From positions 3,938,567 to 4,002,566 of the forward strand of contig OY730173.1 of the NCBI GenBank assembly GCA_963422465.1: a stretch of DNA of 64,000 bases, read 5' to 3'. This stretch comes from Lichina pygmaea (taxonomy: Eukaryota > Ascomycota > Lichinomycetes > Lichinales > Lichinaceae). Every line of letters begins with the position of its first letter. The stretch's first letter is position 1. Under the pieces are notes generated by a model that ran no database searches, was not told where the DNA came from, and saw only the letters and a list, made by a program, of their open reading frames with translations. This document shows positions 55,897 through 64,000 of this stretch, piece after piece. The position numbers were made by a program, and so were the translations under genes.

Positions 55897-56376
55897 TGTT
55901 ACAACCCAGGAGGAACACAGTCTTTATATACTCACAGAAAGCAGTAGACAGGATACTGGACAGAAGTACCAGACAGCGTGGCACAGGAACCAGTCACGTG
56001 ACCGGCAAGACAAACCAGGGGGTGCTCGCCACAGCATGCATATGCACGAACAAGTGAGCAAAGTGAGCAGAGCTCACTGATCTCACCGAGTGAGCAAAGT
56101 GAGCAGAGCTCACTGTGCTCATGAACTGAGCACTATATAGTCTGGCGATAGTTCCCCTATGGAACAATCATCTTCAACTCATGTTGTGATCCAGACAACT
56201 AGATCTACTTCAATACAATCCTTTTGTATGAAGCTGTTGATCAGGTGTCACCACCACCACATTCCACCAAACCCCTTCGCACTTCTTGACACTCCTCTCC
56301 TGCGAGAACCAACCCGCCTTCCACCTCTCGCCCTAATCCTATACTCGGATAGGACAGTACAGTACAGACCGCAACA
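55897..56376 (+). repeat. 3' LTR of A5 (type 2)
   Basis: 480 bp, 36 bp longer than the 5' LTR because the segment with GAGTGAGCAAAGTGAGCAGAG is duplicated (56054-56115). Backward TATATAAAG at 55923-55931. Confidence 0.92.
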
Positions 56377-56381
56377 ACAAT

Positions 56382-56880
56382 AATGAAGTATTACCTTCAA
56401 GAGACCTCAGAAAAGATGCAATGCCAAATGGACAAAAAATCAAAAATAGCACCTCAGCTGAAGAAGAGGGATAAAGTCTACCTCCTCACAAAAAATTGGA
56501 AAATCAAGAAACCAAGAACAAAAAAACTGGACTATGTCAAGGTTGGACTATTTTCAGTCGAAGAAAGAACTGGACCAGTCAACGTCAGACTGCAACTACC
56601 AAGAGACACTCGGGTACACTCAAACTTTCACATCTCAATGATCAAATTAGCTGACCAGAGCATACCCTTGCAGGAAACATTTCATTACCAACCAGAGGAA
56701 GAACAGGAATTTGAGGTCAAACAGATCTTGAAGAGAAAAGGTCAGCGATACCTTGTCAAGTGGAAAAACTACCCAGACTCGGAAAATACCTGGGAACCAC
56801 TCAGGAACCTTGTGAACTGGCAGCTCCTCCTGCAGTAGTTCTGGCAGAAGCAGGACTGAACAGCTCAGCCTGCAGCGCGG
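56382..56880 (+). pseudogene. A3 pol, C-terminal part (integrase end and chromodomain)
   Basis: Resumes after A5 at the codons for MKYYLQETSEKMQ. GPY-like region TKKLDYVKVGLFSVEE, then chromodomain [19 protein letters not shown], then TAG at 56836. Ends at CCTGCAGCGCGG directly against the middle LTR; antisense ORF and purine tract are absent. Confidence 0.82.
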
Positions 56881-57396
56881 TGTTATGACCCATGGGATGG
56901 GAGCCACTTCTTTATAGGTAATCAGGCCGCGGGCCAGGCAAGAGGACACCATGGAAGTCAAGTGACCAACCAACAAGGGGTCACGTGACTGTCGAGACAC
57001 ACAGAAGTCTTGATGTAGGATGCATGAAGCATCAAGACAATCTCACCAGTCTTGACGCAGGGTGCATAACATGGTGGGACTGTCAAGACAATCTCACCTG
57101 TCTTGATGTTAAGACTGTCAAGACAATCTCAATTGTCTTGACAGGCCAGCACTATATAGTCTGACAATAGTTCCCCTATAGAATAATCATCTTCAACTCA
57201 TGTTGTGATCCAGACAACTAGATCTACTTCAATACAATCCTTTTGTATAAAGCTATTGATCAGGTGTCACCACCACCATGTTCCACTAAACCCCATCGTA
57301 CTCCTTGACATTCCTCTTCTGCAAGAACCAACCTGCCTTCCATATCTCACCCTTAATCCTATACTTGGTTAGGACAGCACAGTACAGACTGCAACA
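56881..57396 (+). repeat. Middle LTR of the A3/A6 dimer (type 1, short)
   Basis: 516 bp, TGTTATGACC to CTGCAACA, with fewer 42 bp units (one full TGCATGAAGCATC unit). No purine tract before it. Confidence 0.9.
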
Positions 57397-57414
57397 CTTT
57401 GAAGACTCTCAAGG

Positions 57415-58914
57415 ATGAGTACCTCAGGAGCAACCAACCCCAACTTCCCAGATGGAAAGATTAGTGTCACCAAGCCAGACCTGTTCTACAGTGAAAGAAA
57501 CAAGGTCAACAACTGGCTCATGCAACTCCAAGTCTACTTTCAATTCCAACCACAGACAAAGCTGCCTAAGGAGAAGTGGCCCCTCTTCGCAACCACTTAC
57601 ATGAGAGGTAATGCTTATTGATGGATCAAGCCCTACATCAACAAACATCTCTCAGGAATCAGAGACCATGATAGCACATCAGAATAGATAACAAAATAGA
57701 CACGATTCAAGGACAAGATCAAAAGGATCCTTGAACTATCTAACAAAGACAAAGTGGCTATACAAATGATCCAGCACATCAAACAACAACACTCCACTGC
57801 AGAGTACACCACGCAGTTCAAGCAATACTCAGTACTGACTGACTGGGACAACAACACCCTGATAGTCATGTACCAACATGGACTCAAGGAAAACATAAAG
57901 GATGAAATCACCTTTGACAGACAAGCAGTCAACACACTGGATAAGCTTATCACACAAGCAATCAACATTGATGACAAGCTATTCAAGCAAGCGATAGAGA
58001 AGTACCACAATAGAGGATACAGCCACCCCACATGGCATGTGAATAACCACTACAAGCCACCTAACAAGGCACCACCACATGACCTATATAGCTATGCACC
58101 TATGGAACTGGATGCAGTCCACTATAAGGGAAGGTTCACAAAGGGAAGGAACAACAAAAAGGGGAAAGCACTGAAGTACTATGCCTGTGGCAAGCTAGAC
58201 CACATGGTGAAAGACTGTTGTTCAAAGAACAAGGTGCACTGATAGCAACTTAATACACTTGACAGAGACTGGAATGTCATCAAGCCAGAGGACCCACCAG
58301 AAGAGGCTTAGCTATCCCTTGAACAATAGGATAACTACAATCAGACATTGGAAGCAGCCCACCAACTGGCAACATCAGGAGGTAAGGACCTACCAGAACA
58401 GACAGGTCAGGACAAGGGACAGGAGCTCTTAACCACCTCTGATGGGGACTGAGACAAACCTGCGTCTATCAAAGAAGAAATACCACAAGGAAGCTATACT
58501 TACAGCATAGACCCACAAAACCTATGGCATAGCAAACTACAGTGGAGATTTTGCACAAAACACTACTGCACCTACCACAAACAACTACGAAGGTACAGAG
58601 GACATTCACCCTACCGCACCACCTGCCACAAGCATTGGGTCAATTGCAGGAAGGATGTGTGTGAGATCCATCTTTGCGACAAACACCAACACACTGCATT
58701 CCCCGGGCACACACATGATTGGCACAAACACCTCATGTTCCTACAGCAAGGTAACAACCACAACTGCTATGTCAACAATTGGCAGTACTGCCTCAAGCCT
58801 GGATGTGACAAGCATCAGCAAGACAAATTCATAAACAGATTCCTCAGAACTGATGGGAATAGCTGGACCCATTGCCCAGTCAGTGGAAAGACACTTCAAT
58901 CAGGAAAAGACTGA
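57415..58914 (+). pseudogene. A6 gag and WX2CX4CX2H region
   Basis: ATG 57415 (MSTSGATNPNFPDGK), stops from 57619, then open again 57754-58242 to a degraded knuckle YYACGKLDHMVKDC (first Cys to Tyr). The W/C/H linker is broken in its first half, with intact third motif WQYC..PGCDKH (58780-58815). Confidence 0.75.
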
Positions 58915-61900
58915 ACTCTCTTGTCAAGGGGTGACATCGGGAGCTCAACAACATGACTCCTAGCAACACAAAGCACCTGCAATTGCCTGTGTCACTACAC
59001 ACCAACATGCCAGTACAGACATACACACTTGTTGACTCTGGAGCCAGTGGAAACTATATTTCAAGACAACTTTACGACACCCTCAGTACTGGAAGAAGAC
59101 GCAAGCGGCAGCCCTATCAGCTCACAATAGTAAATAGACAGACAGAGCTAGTCTGCCATAAGACACAGCCAATGGAAATAGTTACCAGACACTATACTGA
59201 AAGGATCCACCTTAATATTGTTGAGTTGGCCACTCAGGATATCTATTTGGGGATGTCTTGGCTAAAGAAGCACAACCCAGTTGTTAACTGGAGAACAGGA
59301 GTACTCACGTTTAGGAACTGCACTAACAACACAGCTCAGACCTGTTACCAGCCGCAGAAGGCGTGGACAGATGAGGGAAGGAGTTCTCAGTGGAACCTCA
59401 CTGACAGAAAGGACAACTCTCAAGAGAAGAGGTCTGCCTTGACAGACACACCCCAGAACCAGGTGGCCAAACAGTCAGAGATGAAGAGAGAGGAAGTTGT
59501 TAACTCTCTGGAGATCTCTGAAGAGTACTGACCTGGGTATGATAACCTCTTTCAGAAAGAGACAACAGCAGCAGTGTTGTCTAAGCACTAACCTTGGGAT
59601 TATGAGATCAAGTTGCAACTAGGGACAGAGCCAGGATTTGGACCAATTTACCAGTTATCAGAGAAAGAGCTCCAAGTACTTTACAAGTACCTGGAGGAAA
59701 ACCTGAAAAAGAGTTTCATTCAAGAATCTCAATTGCCAGCAGGATACCCGATACTGTTTGCACCAAAGAAAGACAGAAGTCTTCGACTTTGTGTGGATTA
59801 CAGGAAACTCAACAATATTACCATCAAAAACTGATATCCGTTACCAAATGTGAACGAATTGCGAGACAGGATCAGCCAAGCTACAATCTTCACCAAGCTG
59901 GACTTGAAAGGAGCATACAACCTGATATGCATGAAAGATGGAGAAGAATGGAAGACAGTCTTCAGAACCCAATACAGACACTACAAGTATCTGGTTATGC
60001 TATTCAGACTCACGAACACACCAGCAACATGTCAAGCATTGATCAACAACATCATCAGAGCACACCTGGACCAAACAGCTATCACCTACCTAGACAACAT
60101 TCTTGTCTACTCAAACACACAACAGGAACATACCAAACATGTGAAGAATATTCTATGATGCCTACAAAAGGCAGGGCTCAAGCTCAACCTGACAAAATAC
60201 AAGTTCAACAAACCAGAAGTTGAATTCCTCAGATACATCTTAGGAATTGAAGGGATCAAGATCAACCCTGAGAAAATCAAAGTGATTCAGCAATGGCTAA
60301 CACTGATATTAGTCAAGGAAGTACAAGCCTTCCTAGGATTTGCCAACTTCAACTGACAGTTTATTAAGAACTACTCACAGATGGCAACACCACTGACAGA
60401 ACTCACAAAGAAGGACGTGCAGTACTGGTGGACAGAGAGAACAAAAAGTATTCCAACAGCTCAAGGACACTTGTGCCAAGGAACCAGTTCTCCTCAACTT
60501 CAAGACAGGCCAGCCAACACAAATCAAAACAGACACTTCAGACAAAGTGGTGGGAGCATGTCTATACTAACAGGCAGACAGCAAGTGGTACCCAGTTACC
60601 TACTACTCACGCAAAATGTCACAAGCAGAACAAAACTATGATATCCACAACAAAGAGCTACTGGTAGTTGTCAACACACTCGAACATTGGAGAGTGTATG
60701 CAGAAAGTAGTTCTGAACTCACTATTCTCACAGACCACAAGAATCTGACAACATTCACAACAACCAAGAAGCTGAACAGAGGATAAGTCAGATAGGCTGA
60801 ACTCCTAGGGCAACACAAGTTCAAGATCTTGTACACCCCCGGACAAGATAATAGGAGAGCAGATGCACTAAGCTGACAAAAAGATCACATGGAAGATGAT
60901 GAATACCAAGGAACAATCTTACAGCAGGACCAGCAAGGAAACCTGGTACCTCAACCACAGATCAACAAGCTCACAGCAGAAGACACTGAAGAACTAATAA
61001 AGAACTACCACAATAATCCAGCACATAGTCACCCAGGAATCACCAAAACCACAGACCTTATCCAACAGGCAGGGAACAATGTCATCAACCTCTGACAACA
61101 TGTCACAAGCTACATCAGCAAGTGTCTACTATGCCAGAAAAACAAACATGGAAGACATAAGCTATATGGAGAGAGATACCTGAACACAATACCAAGAGGC
61201 CTGTGGGAAGATGTGTCAATAGACTTCATCACAAAGCTACCCAAGTCCAAAGACCCAGTCACAGGAATCACCTACAACTTGATTATGGTGATAGTGGACA
61301 GATTCACAAAATATCTGATAGTGGTACTATTCAAAGAGACCTACACAGCAGAGCAGTTGGGATACCTCTTACTGGACAGATTGGTCAGAGACCACGGAGT
61401 TCCAATCATGATTATTACAGACAGAGACAAACTCTTCACATCCAACTACTGGAAGACAATCAGTGCAGCCATGGGAACAAAACCCAAAATGTCTACAGCC
61501 TATCACCCACGAACTGACAGCCAGACAGAGCAAGCAAACCAAGTCCTGGAGACTTATTTGCAGCATTACATCAACCAGACCCACAGCAATTAGGTACAGT
61601 TATTACCAGTGGTACAGCTGGCAATCAACCAGCACAGATCAGACTCAACAAAGGAATCACCATTCTTTGCCAATTTTGGACAACACGCAAATATCAGAAT
61701 ACCAAGCAGAGCTTCACCAAACACAGAGAAACCACTCCAACATGACAAGCTCCTACGACAAACGCACACAATGATGAGGCATTACCTTCAAGAGACTTCA
61801 GAAAAGATACAATACCAAATGGACAAAAAATTGAAAATTACACCTCAGCTGAAGAAGGGGGATAAAGTCTACCTCCTCACAAAAAATTAGAAAGTCAAGA

Positions 61901-62283
61901 AACCAAGAACAAAGAAACAGGACCATGTCAAGGTTGGACTATTTTCAGTCAAAGAAAGAACCAGACCAGTCAATGTCAGACTGCGACTACTGAGAGACAC
62001 TCAGGTACACCCAAACTTTCACATCTCAATGATTGAATTAACTGACCAGAGCACACCCTTGCAGGAAATATTTTATTACCAACCAGAGGAAGAACAGGAA
62101 TTCAAGGTCAAACAGATCTTGAAAAGAAAAGGTCAGTGATACCTTGTCAAGTGGAAAAACTACCCAGACTCGGAAAATACCTGGGAACCACTCAGGAACC
62201 TCGCAAACTGGCAGCTTCTTCTGCAGTAGTTCTGGCAGCAGCAGGACTGAACAGCTCAGCCTGCAGTGTGGACATGTCAATAA
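58872..62283 (+). pseudogene. A6 pol
   Basis: Protease about 59030 (LVDSGASGNYIS). RT with YLDN for YLDD (about 60090). A 2 bp deletion near 60440 shifts the frame in RNase H, one of few indels in the window. Integrase 61213-61593 and 61609-61890, chromodomain about 62135-62190 ([18 protein letters not shown]). CAA at 59970-59972 shows the CGA ancestor of the TGA seen in A2 at 28242. Confidence 0.8.
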
Positions 62284-62692
62284 CTGTCACTGACAAGTCT
62301 TCACTATCCACCTCCATCTCAGCAACAAGGCACTGGAGCTTCTTCTTTGCTTGACCCTCAGCACCTTCAAGAACTTTTTGCTTTCAGGACACACAAGCCT
62401 GCAGCTTGGCAAGCTGCTCAACAAGAGTGTCCCGCTTGGTCTCATCAACAGCCAAATCCTTGCGAAGGTTATCTCAGGTCATGTTCAGTGACTCCCAAGA
62501 AAGTGACACACAGGACTTCCCACAACAAGTGCATTCAGTGCACTTCAACTTATTGTTGTTGTCAGATATTCGGAAGCAGGGCTTGTGGTTCAAAACACAG
62601 AAGTCACACAGAGCAAGCGACACAAAGTTATGATCACAGATCTGGGCTGCCAGTTGTTTTCAGTAAGCAGAAGCACATGATTTTGCAGACAT
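62192..62692 (-). pseudogene. Antisense Zn2Cys6-like ORF of A6
   Basis: 167 codons between ATG 62692 and TGA 62192-62194, the same length as in A1, A2 and A4. The cysteine codons (CDFC, KPC, CTEC, GKSC) are present, but stops at codon 11 and several later codons inactivate it. Confidence 0.6.
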
Positions 62693-62736
62693 ACTCAAGA
62701 ATTCATCAGGATGATGAATGAAGGAGAGGAGGGTAG

Positions 62737-63336
62737 TGTTACAACCCATAGGATAGGAGCCACTTATTTATAGACAATCAGGCTGCAGGCCAGGTAAGAG
62801 AACACCATGGAAGTCAAGTGACCAACCAACAAGGGGTCATGTGACTGTCGAGACACACAGAAGTCTTGACGCAGCATACATGAAGTATCAAGACAATCTC
62901 ACCAGTCTTGACACAGGATGCATGAAGCATCAAGACAATCTCACCAGTCTTGACACAGGATGCATGAAGCATTGAGACGATCTCACCAGTCTTGACACAG
63001 GGTGTATAACATGGTGGGACTGTCAAGACAATCTCACCTGTCTTGATGTCAAGACTGTCAAGACAATCTTGATTGTCTTGACAGGCCAGCACTATATAGT
63101 CTGATGATAGTTCCCCTATGGAACAATCATCTTCAACTCATGTTGTGATCCAGACAACTAGATCTACTTTAATACAATTCTTTTGTACGAAGCTATTGAT
63201 CAGGTGTCACCACCACCATGTTCCACCAAACCCCTTCGCACTCCTTGACACTCCTCTCCTGCGAGAACCAACCCACCTTCCACATCTCACCCTTAATCCT
63301 ATACTCGGTTAGGACAGCATGGTACAGACTGCAACA
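62737..63336 (+). repeat. 3' LTR of the A3/A6 dimer (type 1)
   Basis: 600 bp, TGTTACAACC to CTGCAACA, followed by ACCTT, the duplicate of the bases before 32413. Three TGCATGAAGCATC-type units. Confidence 0.92.
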
Positions 63337-63341
63337 ACCTT

Positions 63342-63836
63342 GCAGCTAACTACCAAAGCAAGAGAAACGAAGAAGGCAAGAGTAAGCAACTGAACACTAC
63401 TAGTACCTGGAAAGACAAAGGTATTCAGTAGCTACCAAGAGCTCCCAGAGGCATGCTACCCATGAACTGGTCAGAAGTGACACTTCTTGGACAGGAGAAT
63501 AATCTTAAACAGTATATCAAGAAACTGGAGAACAATCTACAGAGATTACTGGAGGACCTGCACATAGTTCAAGACCAGATTGATAAAGTTTATTGGGAGA
63601 ATAACCTGATCTCTGAATTTGATATGACAGACTACAAGATTGATATAACTAGTATGCCACCAGTTCCCAAGACACTATTACTCTGACAACAGGACATGAC
63701 TGTATCAGAGGACAGTGAAGCAAGAGTGACATGATGGGTAGACAACACTATCAGTATCTCACAGCCCCAAGACACCACAACCCAAGTGGACTTTCATCAG
63801 ACTATAACACCAGTCTGCAGACACCCTTATTGGAAA
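63342..63836 (+). pseudogene. Element C gag C-terminus, ending at the telomere
   Basis: Continues the zinc knuckle begun at 32385: LAANYQSKRNEEGKSKQLN (B: LAVNCRSKKKNKEGKGKQLN, so the third knuckle Cys is Tyr here). Then NNLKQYIKKLENNLQRLLED, a coiled coil as in B, and YWENNLISEFD (B: YWEEDLISEFD). The last codons HPYWKG run into TTAGGG. Stops at TAG 63428 and later. Confidence 0.78.
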
Positions 63837-64000
63837 GGGTTAGGGTTAGGGTTAGGGTTAGGGTTAGGGTTAGGGTTAGGGTTAGGGTTAGGGTTAGGGT
63901 TAGGGTTAGGGTTAGGGTTAGGGTTAGGGTTAGGGTTAGGGTTAGGGTTAGGGTTAGGGTTAGGGTTAGGGTTAGGGTTAGGGTTAGGGTTAGGGTTAGG
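63837..64000 (+). repeat. Telomere, (TTAGGG)n
   Basis: GGG followed by about 27 uninterrupted TTAGGG units to the window end. G-rich strand 5' to 3' pointing right, as at a right chromosome end. No degenerate telomere-like or telomere-associated repeat lies between it and element C. Confidence 0.98.

Larger units (their letters stand above)
44002..56376 (+). mobile_element. A5: family A element with type 2 LTRs, inserted in A3 integrase, carrying B
   Basis: ACAAT duplication (43997-44001, 56377-56381). LTRs of 444 and 480 bp of type 2: they begin TGTTACRACCCAGGAGGAACACAG and share only the part from TATATAG onward with type 1. Without B (6188 bp plus the 5 bp duplication) the element is about 6.2 kb. 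It has a type 2 antisense ORF and a deletion through the chromodomain. Confidence 0.9.
32413..63336 (+). mobile_element. A3/A6: tandem dimer of family A elements (LTR-int-LTR-int-LTR), host of A4, A5 and B
   Basis: The outer ends have a perfect ACCTT duplication (32408-32412, 63337-63341) in the zinc knuckle codons of element C. The first unit, A3, consists of LTR 32413-33014 and internal parts 33015-35904, 42509-44001 and 56377-56880. The second unit, A6, is LTR 56881-57396, internal 57397-62736, LTR 62737-63336. The middle LTR lacks its own target duplication (CGCGG precedes it). A3 lacks the antisense ORF and purine tract, passing straight from the chromodomain into the middle LTR. This looks like LTR recombination or one composite insertion followed by a deletion of about 460 bp. 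Confidence 0.82.
24676..63836 (+). mobile_element. C: truncated, heavily interrupted Ty3/gypsy element capped by the telomere
   Basis: Pieces: LTR 24676-25022, leader and gag start 25023-25069, gag 31610-32412, gag end 63337-63836. They join into one gag collinear with that of B (MVDPQSPTPSQ in B, MIADPHSPTPSQ here; YNCQKVEH then LAANYQSK). The gaps are exactly filled by A2 and by the A3/A6 nest, each with target duplications. It ends inside the gag-pol region, where TTAGGG repeats begin; no 3' LTR exists. It is the oldest element of the right block and has many stops. Confidence 0.82.

Overview
The window is the right end of a fungal chromosome. It ends in about 27 copies of TTAGGG (63837-64000), read in the orientation of a right-hand telomere. 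The three host genes have short GT-AG introns with CTGAC/CTGAT branch sites, and their proteins resemble Pezizomycotina (filamentous ascomycete) families. No species can be named from the sequence alone.

Layout. 1-16795 is nested Ty3/gypsy (chromovirus) retrotransposons of two families, called A and D here. 16796-24533 is a single-copy island: spacer, an IMP dehydrogenase gene (+), a NUDT19-like peroxisomal Nudix hydrolase (+), and a probably dead RING-IBR-RING ubiquitin ligase gene (-). 24534-63836 is a second and deeper nest. The outermost element, C, starts at 24676 and is cut by the telomere at 63836. It was hit by an A element (A2, 25070-31609, TSD CAGAT) and by a tandem A dimer (A3/A6, 32413-63336, TSD ACCTT). 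The dimer was hit by A4 (35905-42508, TSD GTGAT) and A5 (44002-56376, TSD ACAAT). A5 was hit by B (45108-51295, TSD AAGCC). In the left block D1 (1816-7125, TSD GATAT) sits inside A1, and A0 sits in the A1 LTR.

All elements carry stop codons made almost only by C-to-T and G-to-A changes, mainly at CpG and secondarily at CpA, with few indels. Pol therefore usually stays in one frame across many stops. This is a RIP-like or methylation-deamination signature with a strong CpG component. A2 and B keep the most CpG and look youngest.

The most unusual content is a gene on the opposite strand near the 3' end of the A and B elements, between the chromodomain and the 3' LTR. It encodes a small protein with a Gal4-like Zn2Cys6 cysteine array followed by a coiled-coil-like region. 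It overlaps the chromodomain end tail-to-tail. In family A it lies 75-79 bases downstream of a TATA box that reads backwards out of the 3' LTR. Family A also has three WX2CX4CX2H motifs between gag and protease. Families A and D have primer-binding sites complementary to their own LTR rather than to an evident tRNA end, which suggests self-priming.
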